A stretch of 64,000 nt of DNA from Ricinus communis (Eukaryota > Streptophyta > Magnoliopsida > Malpighiales > Euphorbiaceae): positions 26,540,802-26,604,801 of the forward strand of contig NC_063258.1 in the NCBI RefSeq assembly GCF_019578655.1, written 5' to 3'. Every line of letters starts with the position of its first letter. The first letter of the stretch is position 1. Shown piece by piece: positions 12,201 to 24,575 of the stretch. The notes under the pieces are model-generated. The model did not search any database. It saw nothing but the letters and a program-made list of their open reading frames with translations, and was not told the origin of the DNA. The position numbers and the translations under genes were made by a program.

Positions 12201-14218
12201 TTATTTGCAAATTCTATCACTTTGTTCCTCTTCATCCAAAACACAATTAATACACAGCAGCTATCAAAGCATCCTCTAGTTGATAAATTTTTGTCTTGAT
12301 TGCAACCAAATATGAATGATCTTCACACATGTTTTGCTTTGGCTATGTCAAAGAAAGCAAAAGGTAATAAAAGGACTAATAGATCATATTCATATTCATT
12401 TTGTACTCTGATCTGCATATTCTTGCTACAAACTGATGTTCTGGAACCTAGCTCAATTTCCCAGAAAAGATTAAGCAAACTAAGGAGAAAGATTTTTCTT
12501 TCCTGCCACACCCATAATTCCCACCCAAGAACTGAAAATAATTGTTTGCATTGATATGCAACTATCATAATAATAAAAGCATAATTATATAAAACAGGTC
12601 ATATTTCAAAGCAGACAAACCTCATAACTTGCAGTTCTTTTCAGTATCTGATATCTGGGGGTTTCCAAGTCAGGAGTCTTGTAAATCCTCAACTGCATAA
12701 ATATAACCTCCAAAATATAATTAACACTAAATTTCATCAGTTATATCATTGCCATGAATCTAAATGTTATGTACCTGCTTAAATACATCCCGTAACCCTT
12801 CAAGTGAGAAGTACTCATTGTTCTTTATAGAATCCCAATAGTCCTACAGATTCAACACGAATAAATCATTTATAATTTATTTCCAAATCATAATTCTGTA
12901 CTTCTTTCAAATGGTGAGAGGGGAATACATTACCAAATGGCTGGAAAATTTCCCATTCTCTGGATTAATGCCCATTACAGATGTTCCTGTAAAGACCAAT
13001 TCTGGTTTCCATGGAAGAGGCATGAACTTCATGACCATAGTCCATCTGGTAGTTATTTCATAAGGTCCTGTCTATAGCAATAATATATCAATCGATAGGG
13101 CCAGAGCCAGAACCAAATGAACTGGTTTCAATCTTCAATGTGAACAATGAGATGATAAAGGTTGTTTCCTTTTTTCTTTACTTGTATTTCTCAGTTTGTC
13201 GTTCTTCTTTTTTCTTTTCACTTATTGGCATATGATTGAATTACTCCGGGAAGTCAGATGTTTAATTTGATACTAAACCTAAAGACGTTAATTGCATAAA
13301 TCATGTCAAATTGAATGCTTTTAGAATCATGTTGCTTGTGGACTCGTTTCATTTCTTCCAAAATGCCTTCATAAACCTTGTTCTTCTAAGTTGAAAGACT
13401 TGAATTCCAACAACTAGAATTATCAGGATCTTTTTGAAAATGATAATTGACCAAATAGAATTCAGTATAACTGAATTCTGGCATTTTTAAACTCTCCATA
13501 CACTACGAAAAGCAATGAACAAGGTAACAAAACCAAACAAGGCAATATAATAAACCACAACCAATTAACAAGCAAACTAGTCTAAGCCCACTACTAATCA
13601 ACAACTACATTCAATTACCGGAAGTAAGACTCATTTAGCAGCATGAGATAGCAATTGGTACTCGACCAGAAATACTTGTTATCCTCAAAGATTGAAAACA
13701 AAGTTAAGTATGAACATATCTAACGAGTATAATGTAATCCAAAAACAAATTAAAAGACTTGCCCATCAACACAGCAAGCAGTAATAGTTCATATAAAACA
13801 CCAAAAACCAATGAAGATTACAGACCTGCTTAACCCAATGCAAGAAAAACTCAGGCCTAAAGACGACCTTCAGAAGAGCAATATTAAAGAGGTAGCCACT
13901 AATGCTATCATGCTTAGTAATGGGGTCCCTGAACTTAACACGATCATCATAAGCCGTTTGATCAATACCCTGATCATCAAACAGGTGGGGAAGATCATCA
14001 TACAAGAAGTTCATTAACTGTTTGACATCAACTTTTGTTGATTCCGCAGGCGGGCTCTGCTCCACTAGACTTAGCCTAAGGGACCATTTCGAATTCTGAT
14101 TAGTTGTAGTAACTGATAATTTAGTGGTTTTGAAGTTGCTGGAAAGTCGCCGGGGAGTGAGGCAGGTGGTGGGGATCGGGTGGTGGAGGATTTGAAGGGA
14201 AAGTTGAGTGGCGGCCAT
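9248..14218 (-). CDS. HBP5: Plastid DUF2358 + SOUL haem-binding protein (HBP5 type), eight exons
   Basis: Eight exons with matching phases and GT-AG borders: 14218-13826, 13071-12934, 12843-12775, 12692-12621, 11573-11491, 11417-11286, 10125-9912, 9292-9248. They add up to 1146 nt, or 381 residues, close to the length I recall for Arabidopsis HBP5 (AT5G20140). The N-terminus is rich in Ser, Thr and Pro with few acids, as in a plastid transit peptide. Residues about 65-200 form an NTF2-like DUF2358 domain (FLYDDLPHLF, DYWDSIKNNEYFSLEGLRDV). Residues about 201-381 form the SOUL domain (RIYKTPDLETPRYQILK, KIPMTTPVFTE, C-terminal RNEVLIWLEEF). SOUL proteins bind haem or other tetrapyrroles; members of this plastid class are linked to tetrapyrrole handling. 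I chose the ATG at 14218 because the peptide then begins MAATQ; an in-frame ATG at 14242 would add eight residues. Everything expected for the family is present. Confidence 0.88.
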
Positions 14219-17200
14219 TTGTTTGGTAAGTATACGTGGCAATGCTCTGGGCTCGTGGAGGAGTTCGAGACATTTGAGTGAGTGTTATTAAGCACAGAAA
14301 TGGGTGGATAAGATACATTTCAGCCTAAGGACTGAAGAATGAGGAGTCCTAGTTTTTTCTTTTTCTTTTTTTCTCTTTTTGGTAATTTGATATGCACTGG
14401 TCCTCGAATTTAAAACGAGATTTATAATTTGATTTGGTTTTAGAAAAGTACTGCATTAAGATAAGTTATGCATCTCTTTCAGTTATAAAACAGGTTTCTA
14501 CAGCAATTAAGATAATACGGCTAAGATTAAGCAACCGATATTGAAATGCCCTGTGGTGGACTTGAGCTCTGGAGCCCTTCTGCTGTTAGAAATGCTCTAA
14601 CAAATTGATCAATGGTGAGTACATTCAAATAGTGATGTATTGATGATGACTTCAAGCTTCAATTGGAGTTGGATTCTGCAGGTAGTTTGAGTGAGAGTTT
14701 TGAATGATCAATTATCGGAAGGAATGGTAGAAAATGTATTAAAATCGGTAGTAGAAGAATTTGGAAGGAAGTTTTCAAGATTTAGAATTTGTTTAGTTGA
14801 GACTCTAAATCAAAATTTATGAGAATTGAAATTGAAACGAAGTACATTGTTCCATCGAATAAGAAAAGAATGAAAATTTTACAAAAAATTTATTTAATAA
14901 GGAGAATATTTATTATTATTATTTTTATATATTAATGCATGAAATATATTTTTAATAATTATATTTAAGATAGATTTGGAAAAAAAGGTGGATATACAAA
15001 TAAATATTAAAAAATACTTAATAAGTTTGAATCCACACTTTTTAAATTATAACGTCATTTAATGAATCGAATTTAAAAATGAGCTATTTATGAATCAAAC
15101 TTAAATTATTTATGAATTTAATAATTTTAAAATATATTAATTTTGAATTTAGATATAAAAATTTAAATTAATCCAAGCTCAAATTTGATAAATTTTAATT
15201 TTATCTGTTTTGCTTAGCCCTAGTAAGGGGTGTCCAACCAAATCGATAATTTGACCAATTCAAAAAATTCGATAGAAAATAAAATTATTTATTAATTTTA
15301 AACTGTCTTAAGTTGGAGATAGTTTACAAATATCTAAAATCGAGTAAAATTGGATTGGATTCAATTTTAAACTTAAAAATTACAATAAAATTCGATCCAA
15401 TCTGATATAAAATTAAAAGTTAACAGTTAAAATCCATTTATAATACATGATTTATATAAAATTATATTATTTTAATATCATATATATAATTTCTTTGATT
15501 TCTAATTTTTTCACAATAATTATTATATTCTATGTTACCATTTTTTTCTTTTAAATTCTTAGAATTTGTTATTTAGTTTTATTTTTTTATCAAAGAATAA
15601 TATTAAATTTTAAAATTTACTTATTTAACTATAATTGCTCATCTAATTTAATATATAATTATATGTAATTTTGTCCGTTATGTTTCTTGTTAAGGAATTT
15701 CGATTTCTATATAAATTTAAATTTTGATTTTCAGATTAGATTTTTAAAATTAAATATAATTAAAAATTGATAAATTTTAATTTATAATTTTTTTTTATTT
15801 CAAGGTGAAATGCCTCATCGATTTTAAATAAATACAACCAAACTAATATAGTTTAGATTAGCATATATGGATCAATCCCATCCGAGAACACCGTAGCCCT
15901 TTCTCCTTCTCTATATTTGGCTTGGGCCGGCCGGTCAAACCATCTCTCCCACTTGGACATTAATATGACTGGTATGGGTTGGGATTGAAGCAAAGCCTAA
16001 TGGTCTAAATGGGCTGGCCACTCCGAGCCTAACAATCAGATAGATCCAGTGAGAAGGGCCACAAAATGATAAATTATCAAATGAAAGCAAATTTTGTAGC
16101 TTTTGAATAAAAGATATATATAAGGTAAGGTATAAACAACTTCTAAAGCGTCAACAATTTTGACATATATCCATAATAATGTTTATTGTACTAGTTACGA
16201 TATGATTGATATATATTAACTAATTATAATAATTTTAATTTTTGATATTATAATGTAATTAACATATTAACTAATAAATTATTATCTAAATAATAATTTT
16301 AATCTTAAAAATTATATTAATCGTGTTCTTAATGTTAATTTATATAAATATAATTAATGTATTAATTAACAAAATTAACAAAATAATTTTATCTTATACC
16401 ACATATTATCAATTCTACCAATTATTGAATAATATATGTATTCAATTCCAGTGTTTTACAGATTTTATAATATATAAAATTTTAAAATAATATAGTCAAT
16501 CTAAATTTTATAGACTCAAAATACTTACTATTTATTTGATATATAAAATTATTATTATTAAAATATATACTTATTTTGACACATAAAATCAAAATATATA
16601 TTTTTATTAATTAATAAATTATTTTTAATTAAAAAAATTTATATTAAGACTATAGAATTTTAATTTTAATATTATATTAACTGATAAATCAGTTATTTAA
16701 TCAGAAACTATATTTTAATTCTAAGAAGTAGTAATATCAATGTATTCATCCATATAATATAAAAATTAATTATTAAATAATTTTAAATAATTTTTATACT
16801 ATCTCACTAATAAAATTTTAAATATTAACTTTTATAGAAATATTTAATTTATTATTATGTTTTAAAATATATAAATAATTATAAAATATTAAATTTTATA
16901 TATAATATCAAATATATTATTATTTATATTTTAATTAATTAATTAATTTTTTATTTATATGTTGGATGATTGTTGTTATTAGAAAGAGGTATCCCATTAA
17001 CAAGTCTAAATGCAATATTTTAGAAGACGATTTGCTAGTTTGATTTAATTAAGATGAACTCTTTTTCTTATAATTAAAAACATGAAAATCGGATATATTA
17101 TTCAGGACTGCTGGACCATTCATGGAACTTATTTGAACTAAACTCTACCTTATATTAATTATTATTATAATTGTGATGCGCAGACATACGTATATGAATT

Positions 17201-17990
17201 TGACAGGAGTGAAGAACAGAAGCAGCAAAATTGATTTTCTTTTTTCTTTAGGTCATCAAGCAAAAATTAATTCATTATTCAATGTGGGACAATCAAATAA
17301 TGCGTTAGGACATGATTCACGTATATAATATTAAGGGAACTATAAAGTATAATTATATGATGCTTGGGGCTGTTTCATATTCTTGTCTTTGTTTTATATT
17401 CTTCGATCTTATAGATATAATTTTTATTATTTCTTTTGTGGTAATTTTAGCAGTCAACATGTTATGGAAGCCACTTTCATAGCAACATATATAATTATTT
17501 AGTAAGATTTGATGAATTAATTTAGTTTTGGATAATAATAGGTGTAATAATTTTTTATGTAAATAATTTTATAATTGATTAATTAAATAATCATTTTTCT
17601 GCTGACTATGTTTAGTCGCTTTTGCTTCTTTTATCTAATGTTTAACATAGTTTTATAATAAATTATTGTACCTATCATTTTTCAGATAAGAATTAATGTA
17701 TTGTTCAGACCATAGTTAAATACACTAGAAGACATATCATGGGAGATCTCAGTCTGAAAAGTGTATGATACATTCTATATATGTGTCTTGTGGTCATCAT
17801 CCAAGGAAGAAATTACCTTCCATTTAAAACTCCAAGCCCTAGCTAAGTTGTTCTCTTCTCACTTTTTCTCCTAGCCAGTCCATAATAAAGACCACCAGTA
17901 GCTTTCCAATCAACGAATCATCAAAAATACCAAAAGTATTCCAAGTATTAATACCATATACATACCCTTTGTCCATATTGATTCATGTTC
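14219..17990. other. AT-rich intergenic region upstream of the SOUL and IMA-1 genes
   Basis: Holds the SOUL gene leader and promoter (about 14219-14400) and then about 3.5 kb of strongly AT-rich DNA with only short frames. A less AT-rich island at about 15890-16060 contains GGGCCGGCCGG but no gene. No clear tandem array or terminal repeats were found. Confidence 0.5.
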
Positions 17991-18030
17991 TTGATTCACA
18001 CACGTAGAAACGCCATGTAAGCATCCATTT

Positions 18031-18138
18031 GGCGTTCAGTATCGTGTGCCTTGCACATTCCTTGAGCTTCCTGCCACACCTTCCCACGGGTAACTTCACG
18101 CCCACCTCATCCTTCAAATTTTCTCCCCTTTATATATA
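18031..18138 (+). promoter_or_regulatory. IMA-1 promoter: TATA box and shared TTTGGCGT element
   Basis: A TATATATA box at 18131-18138 stands about 100 bp before the first IMA ATG, a normal distance for a short leader. About 205 bp upstream of the ATG, TTTGGCGTTCAG (around 18028-18039) resembles TTTGGCGTGTCAG in front of the second gene. That it controls iron response is inference. Confidence 0.4.
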
Positions 18139-18236
18139 GCCTGTCTTCTCTTTTTTCCTTGTCTCAAGATCCCTTTGTTTCTTAAGCAAACTGAGTTTTC
18201 ACTTGGTACTAAAGTATCAAATACAAGAGAAAGATC

Positions 18237-18491
18237 ATGGTTCACATGGCGTTTTTAACTGCGATGAGTAGTGGTAAGTGCAGCAGCACCAACCTTGCTG
18301 ATCAGAATAAAGATATTGATGTTCTTTTCGGGTACAATGAATTCTCAATGGAGGCGCCATTGATCGAAGATGACGGTGATGGTGACGACGACGACGACGA
18401 TGGTGGCTATGACTTCGCCCCAGCAGCAACGCTCGAAGGTGATGGTGATGATGATGATGATGGAGATTATGACTATGCTCCAGCTGCTTAA
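18237..18491 (+). CDS. IMA: IRON MAN / FEP peptide precursor, first of three (84 aa, two motif copies)
   Basis: An 84-residue acidic protein whose C-terminus is a run of Asp and Gly followed by GDYDYAPAA, the signature of the IMA/FEP family. By established knowledge, IMA peptides are induced by iron deficiency and bind the BTS/HRZ E3 ligases through this C-terminus. They thereby spare the bHLH factors that switch on iron uptake. A second copy (GYDFAPAA, about residues 57-64) lies upstream, separated from the last by TLEGDG and an Asp run. The N-terminal half has no signal peptide or other domain. A TATA box lies about 100 bp upstream. Two ATGs compete (18237 and 18246, both ATGG); the first is used here. 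At 84 residues it is longer than most remembered family members because of the extra motif. The family call rests on the motif alone but is highly specific. Confidence 0.85.
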   Translation: MVHMAFLTAMSSGKCSSTNLADQNKDIDVLFGYNEFSMEAPLIEDDGDGDDDDDDGGYDFAPAATLEGDGDDDDDGDYDYAPAA

Positions 18492-20868
18492 AAGATCATT
18501 AACATTTTTCCCGAAACCCAGTTTTGGAGAAATCCTAAAACCCTAATGAAGTTTGTATTATGTTTTATATAGAAGTTAGCTAGCCAGCTTAACTAGTTGA
18601 CGATATTAATGTTAGATATTAATTTCTAGTTTCTTAGTTCTTAAAATTAAGATCACTATATCTAAGTTGTTTCCAGCTATATATATATGGGAACTTTTTC
18701 TTGTTTAAGGATCGGGTCCCTTTAGGATTTGTACTTCACTTTAGAGATTCCGAAAATATATAAGTTGGATTATTGAGTACTTCTTGATTAGTATATATAA
18801 AATATTATATGTTGCTATGTACTTGATCATGATATTTATGTTATAATATATTTTGTTTATTATATATATATATATATATATCCTCCAACAGAGCCATACA
18901 TATAGACACACAAAAGCTAGCTAGCTGGAGTTTATGAATACTGAAATTGATATATATGAATATAAACTGTTCCATATGTTTAAAAACGTTCAGTTGGATG
19001 AGATTAATTCCTATGGAAATGTACTTAATTATATCGGCAACTATCAACTATTAATGATCAGCTATATCTAGCATTAGGCTGTTTGATTTATTTAAAACAA
19101 AATTTAAACTGAATTAACAAAGTAAAAAATTATTGTGAAAATGACGATATAATATAGTAATGCGGACTATGTTTTTTTTTTTTTGAAAAAAAGAATGTGG
19201 TAATGCGTACTATCAAATAACATCTCATGTAATAATTTTTATTTCTTTATATATACACTATTAGTTTATTTTGTCCCCATAAGTGATTCAGTTTATTATT
19301 CTTAGTAATGCATGTGAAAATGACGAGATGATATTAGTAATGCGTGTAAAAATGACAACATAATGTAGTAATGCATGTCTTAAAATGTCATCATTCTTAA
19401 AATTTATCAAGACCCGCTTATTGTCCATACATTTAACTTCAGCATCCACTCTTCATTTTTATCAAATTATTTCTCTAGGCTAGATTGTCATCTCCATCAC
19501 CTTCTACTTAGTTTGTTCTCAGACCATACATCTATTGAAGAATTGTTACCATTTATAAAGATATGAAATCAAATTATATGAGATATTATCTGCTTTGGCC
19601 CTAGTAACTTTATATTTTATTTCCTTAGTTGATTCAAGAACTATTCAAAAGATCATTTATTTTGAAATTTTTTTAATCGTAAAATATTTAATTTTAAACA
19701 TTTTCCAACTTTTAAATATCAAACGACACTTACACAATAGGTTCAAACTCCTTTTATCTATCTATCTATATAAGTTTGCATCTTTCTCTAGCTTCCACAT
19801 CTCTTTTTTGTTTTTATTAGGCTATTTTTTTGAATCAAATTGTCATATCAGTATTATTTAAAAAATTATTCTTTTACTATAGGCATATCCATTATATCAG
19901 TTTTAGTCTATTTGCAAAACTTAGAGATTATAATTATAAGATTTTAAGTTGGATCATTAATCTAAGTCTAATTGATAATGCATGATCTTCCACTAAAAGG
20001 AGCACTTTTAGGATTTCGGAGCCTAGTTGATAATTTAATAGTCCAAAGCACTTAAGCCATCATCAGAAATAGATTCTTAGGAATAATTAACCAAATATCT
20101 ATTTTCATAGCAATTTGCGGAATTCTAAAATTTGATATGGATAATAGAATTGGTCAGTTATGTGAGAAAGCTCAAAATCTACATGTATTGACCCAATAAT
20201 ACTCATATTAAGTATTTATTTGTTTATATGATTGAAACATGCGATTGTAGGTGTTCATAAATGTTTAATATTTAATTTGAAAAGCTAAATATAACCTATA
20301 TGTAAATGTAATTGAGACCTATTAAGTTTTCTTTTTGGTAGTAATAACATATTGTGGTTTTACTTATTGAATGACATTGAAAATGTGTAAATCAATACCC
20401 TCATAGAATTTACATATTCTATGTTGTCCATTAGCAGTAGAGAGTGTCTTAAATTAAAAATAGTGCCTTCTGGAGTATAATGAGAAGTGTATTTGTGTTT
20501 TGCTTAATCCAGCATATAATATGGGACTTGTCCAATGATAGTCAAGACTCAAAGATGCATGCTAAATATTGAGGATATAGTAGGTAATATAAAAGGGAGG
20601 AAGTTTTATTAAATTAATAAGGAACCTAACAGGAAGGAACTTAAGTTTTACATTCATCTACTTCCAATAGGAACATCGAAAACTTCTTTCTGAGTCGTGC
20701 AATTCTGCTCCTATGATCGAACCCAAAAGCCAAAAATGATAAGCTCAATTTTAAGAGAAGATATTAGCAGTTACGTTTAATTGCAGCGTCCTCTACGTGA
20801 AACCCCTGCATTCTGCAATAATAATGTGCTTCATATACATTATCACGAAGAGATCTCCAAAATTTTCC

Positions 20869-20872
<4 letters not shown>

Positions 20873-20956
<84 letters not shown>
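20873..20956. repeat. Compound (CT)n(TA)n microsatellite
   Basis: A run of CT dinucleotides (about 20873-20899) passes directly into about 28 TA dinucleotides (20900-20956). Such a tract is expected to vary in length between individuals. Confidence 0.9.
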
Positions 20957-20961
<5 letters not shown>

Positions 20962-21281
20962 TGATGCCATGGTATTGTTTGCCATTGCGAATTTGCTTTG
21001 CTATTGTATGCCCTTTTTAAAAAAAGAAGAAAGAAAAACCCACTTTCAAAACCTAGCTAAAGGCATCCACTAACTTAATTTTCATGTTAATATGCACGGC
21101 CATCTAGCTGTCTACGTACCCACTACCACCACCACCTTCCCCAAAAATCTCATATATTTTGCTACTGGACCCAACCCCTCTCTCCATATCTCCAAGATCT
21201 ATGCTTTTAGAAAACAAGAGTCTATATGGATATATTTACATCAATTTGATACATAATACATAATACCACTATTTAAGCTTC

Positions 21282-21282
<1 letters not shown>

Positions 21283-21376
<94 letters not shown>
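21283..21376. repeat. (TA)47 microsatellite upstream of IMA-2
   Basis: Forty-seven uninterrupted TA dinucleotides end about 425 bp before the IMA-2 ATG. It could extrude cruciforms and is likely polymorphic. An effect on the promoter is speculative. Confidence 0.92.
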
Positions 21377-21377
<1 letters not shown>

Positions 21378-21517
21378 CACAAATCTATTAAACTAATTTA
21401 ATAATTTTAATATATAAAAATTAATATAATATTTTAATATATATACACATGTGCTATTAGTTTATTAAGTTAATATCAGCGTACACAATTAATATACGTC
21501 ATGAATGATTCGTTTGG

Positions 21518-21687
21518 CGTGTCAGCTGAAGTGTAAATTAAAACCCTAGAAGATAGGACCACAAGTAAAGCAAGCATCGAGTCCTGCACACATTTGAAGC
21601 CCTATTCCACACTCCCCAACGTGTTGGCCTTGTGTCTAAAGGAGATCACCACCTTTCCTTCTCTCTATATATGCACCACATCTCTTC
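21518..21687 (+). promoter_or_regulatory. IMA-2 promoter elements shared with IMA-3
   Basis: CGTGTCAG at 21518-21525, a TATATAT box at 21666-21672 and CCACATCTCTTC at 21676-21687 recur in front of IMA-3 in the same order. The first lies 283 bp before the IMA-2 ATG and 291 bp before the IMA-3 ATG. The last lies within 10-13 bp of the TATA box in both. The equal layout shows common descent; function is inferred. Confidence 0.55.
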
Positions 21688-21800
21688 CACATTAATCAAA
21701 CTAGCACAACCAGCATCACAGCTTTATTCCATTTCTTTTTTTCCGGCCAATTCTAGTTGCTGCTACCCTTTTTCTTCCTATTTCCAACAATACATTGAAA

Positions 21801-21968
21801 ATGTCTCCCTTGTCCAAAGTCATTGCCTCTTGGTGCAACAAGCCTGTGGTTGAAGAGGAAATGGGCAATGATGATGATAGGGTTTATGAATACGCTCCAG
21901 CAGCATCCACGGAGGGTGATGACGACGACGACGACGATGACGACAAGGATTGTGCTCCTGCTGCATGA
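21801..21968 (+). CDS. IMA: IRON MAN / FEP peptide precursor, second of three (55 aa, two motif copies)
   Basis: A 55-residue acidic protein beginning MSPLSKVIASWCNKP, with YEYAPAA at residues 29-35 and a nine-residue Asp run followed by KDCAPAA at the end. The length fits the usual size of IMA/FEP proteins, and the N-terminus resembles that of the third gene (hydrophobic SK-I-S-C-NK pattern). The final motif carries Cys where the family normally has Tyr, so the only canonical-looking copy is the internal one. The TATA box lies about 135 bp upstream, and the promoter shares blocks with IMA-3. The reading frame is intact, with ATG in a good context (AAAATGTC) and TGA at 21966-21968. It is short enough to be missed by size-filtered gene prediction. 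Role as for the neighbours: iron-deficiency signalling through BTS-type ligases, inferred from the motif. Confidence 0.85.
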   Translation: MSPLSKVIASWCNKPVVEEEMGNDDDRVYEYAPAASTEGDDDDDDDDDKDCAPAA

Positions 21969-24284
21969 TGATACTTAGCTTATGAGTAATTATTTTTTGT
22001 CATTAGACCATAGTTAGTTTAATGACTGCCAATATCTATCTCATATATAGCACACGAGACGTTATATAACAGAAGAATTAGCAGGGATATATCATATATA
22101 TATGTATATACCATAGCTAAGGGAATATGACTAGAATGGCTTGAATAGAGAGTCTCTAGTATGGAAGTTTCTGTGCAAGATGTATCTATTTGGAAGGTGA
22201 TCGATGGCATGCAATATTTTATGTCAACATTTGATCACCCTACATTAATATATATACTTATTATAAACTAATGCGTGCATATATGTGACCTGATATGTAA
22301 TTAAGCTTGGTCTATATATTTTCAAAAGGAATGCTTAATTAATTAAAGCATACAAATAATTAATTACTCCATCTAATCCATACTAACTAACTTTTTCTTT
22401 TTTCAAATCAAAATTTTTTAATTATCTATCACTTTTGTATATCAAATGCAACATTAATTTTTTTTTTTTTAATTTTATTCTTATATTGAAATAGAGGTAA
22501 TAAATTTTGCATTACCTATAAAAGAGTAAATCAGTCTAATTTAGTTAAATTTTTTTATAATTAATTCTATTAAATATTTTTTAATTCAAATAAACTGTTA
22601 AAAAAAGATAGTTAGTATGAAAAAGAAGAATATTTAAATTAATGATTTGATTTGTTTCTAAAGTATGTTAATAATGATTAATGTGGGGAAATGTTTTCTT
22701 CTCTTTTTCCAATTATTTTCGTGGTTGATAGAGGCATAAAAACCAATACTATGAGATAAAATAAAATGCCTCAAAGTATGATTTCTTATGAGATCCGCTT
22801 GGAGATTAGTAAATAGTTTCATAATAATTAGAATCAAGACTTAATCACATCATATTTGATATTTATTTTCTTAGTCTAAGAGCGATATATATATAGTTTT
22901 AATATATATGTCGCTAGACTCTAATGTTGAGCCGAAGTGAGATATTTTGCATGTTAAATTTGAAAAAGCCATGTATGCATATTAATTTATGGTTCTCATC
23001 AATCAAATCGTCGAATGAAAGAGATGTTGCATGACATATGCTAATAATTATTAGTACTTTAAACTATTATTATACTTTAGCCACGAGAGAATTGACTAAA
23101 TTGTCACTAATTATCATTGATAATGAAGAAAATAGGTCATGAAGTTGGATAATTAGTCAACTCTGCCATCGTCACCACTCACCAGGAAGTACAATTAAGA
23201 GGTCACCATTATTAATGTTGCAAAAGATATTAAGTATTATATGATCCATCCATGCAATTTTTTAAAATTTCTTTAATGCCTGAATTGCACATGTGCTAGC
23301 TCAGTCCCATTATTTTTGGATACATAAATCCTCTTGAGAAATACCTTAAATAGTTTAAGCATTTCCTAACAAAAAGATAATTTAAGCATAGAGAGTGGCT
23401 ATTTATTTTATATTTTTACAACTAAAACAATTGGTAAAGTTGATTTATATTATATGTTATTTTTATTAAAATACTCGGTGCTCCTAAAAACAGATGGAGT
23501 ACAGAATTAGAAATTTCTTTTAATTAATTAATCAAGAAGAAAAATATTAAACGATGCACCATATAAAACTCCACAGGTACCATCAATAATTGTCGGACTT
23601 ACAAATGAATATCTCACTCACAATTTTATTAATAAATAAAGGAAGGCAGATACATAGAGAGGTGGGAAGCTGCCACGGGTATCTATATTTACAGATGAGC
23701 TAATTATGGTATACCTCTACATTACTCAATTCTAATTTTTATGTACATACATATACGAAGCAGCAATTAATAATCAAATCCCAAACCAAATGGAACTTAG
23801 TAATATTATTTTATTATTACTAAACTGATGGGATGCTTTATGCATGATAAGATTGAATAACATTTGATTCTCATATATATTAACATAATCTGATAATTTA
23901 GCAGACGAAGAAAAGGGTTACTTTCCAAAACAGGGGATAAGTATGTTTAAATTCTATTTGCCTCGTGATCCAACCCAAAAGCCATACATAATAAGTTTCT
24001 TTCTTGCTGTATGGTTGCATAGACGAGTCCCTCTCTACCAAGATTTATTTGCTTGTATAGTATTTATGCCCATAGTGTCATCAATTTGCTTGTATTTTGT
24101 CAAGGCCACTTGCCAAACCAGCAAAAGGCATCCAACCCAACTCAGATTTTTGGCTAATATCAAATACATGCACTGCCACTGTCCAAAAGAAAAAAACGTA
24201 AAAATTAAAAGAACATTCACGCTTTATTGAACTTAAGATGGTTCTATAACAGGGAAAATTGCCGATCTAAAATGGCGGCGCTGA
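21969..24284. other. Intergenic DNA between IMA-2 and IMA-3
   Basis: AT-rich DNA with the IMA-2 3' UTR and, from about 23960, the IMA-3 copy of the duplicated upstream region (AACCCAAAAGCCA at 23972, AAAGGCATCCA at 24124). No other gene or mobile element was recognised. Confidence 0.5.
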
Positions 24285-24490
24285 CGTGTCAGTGTGAGGT
24301 GTCACTTGAAGACTAGAGTGGAGTATTTATAGAGCAGTCCACACGTCAGAAAAGAGCAGGTGATGCACATTCTTGAAAAAGAATTCGAGTCCCAGGCATC
24401 AGGTAATCCACAGCTCACCACGTGCTGGACTATATCAAAGCATACTCTTCACCTCCTTCTCCTCCTATATAATCTCCGCCACATCTCTTC
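24285..24490 (+). promoter_or_regulatory. IMA-3 promoter: CGTGTCAG, G-box, TATA box, CCACATCTCTTC
   Basis: In order: CGTGTCAG at 24285-24292, a perfect palindromic G-box CACGTG at 24419-24424, TATATAA at 24466-24472 and CCACATCTCTTC at 24479-24490, all within 300 bp of the ATG. G-boxes are bound by bHLH and bZIP factors, and bHLH subgroup IVc factors control IMA genes in Arabidopsis. That this G-box serves that role is inference. Other ACGT cores lie at 24284-24288 and 24343-24347. Confidence 0.55.
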
Positions 24491-24575
24491 TCCCTTTCAT
24501 ACAACACCCACCCTCACCAGCACCAGCAACTGGATTATTCCACTTCTTCTCCTCCAAAATATACTCTTCCCCACA

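Larger units (their letters stand above)
18492..21517. other. Intergenic DNA between IMA-1 and IMA-2 with microsatellites
   Basis: AT-rich DNA with a TA tract at about 18858-18881 and a compound (CT)n(TA)n tract at about 20873-20956. A second very long TA tract follows at 21283-21376. From about 20700 onward it contains blocks similar to the DNA in front of IMA-3 (AACCCAAAAGCCA at 20720, AAAGGCATCCA at 21059). No other gene was found. Confidence 0.55.

Noticed and set aside
12300..12568. Open frames on both strands near 12.4 kb
   Set aside because: Intronic to the SOUL gene (between exons 4 and 5), no coding character.
18237..18491. Acidic repeat protein as simple low-complexity coding noise
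   Set aside because: The Y-D-Y-A-P-A-A ends, the TATA box and two paralogues with the same layout argue for a real IMA gene.
24360..24575. N-terminal extension of IMA-3 to 144 residues
   Set aside because: The extension crosses the G-box and TATA box, so it is promoter sequence that happens to be open.
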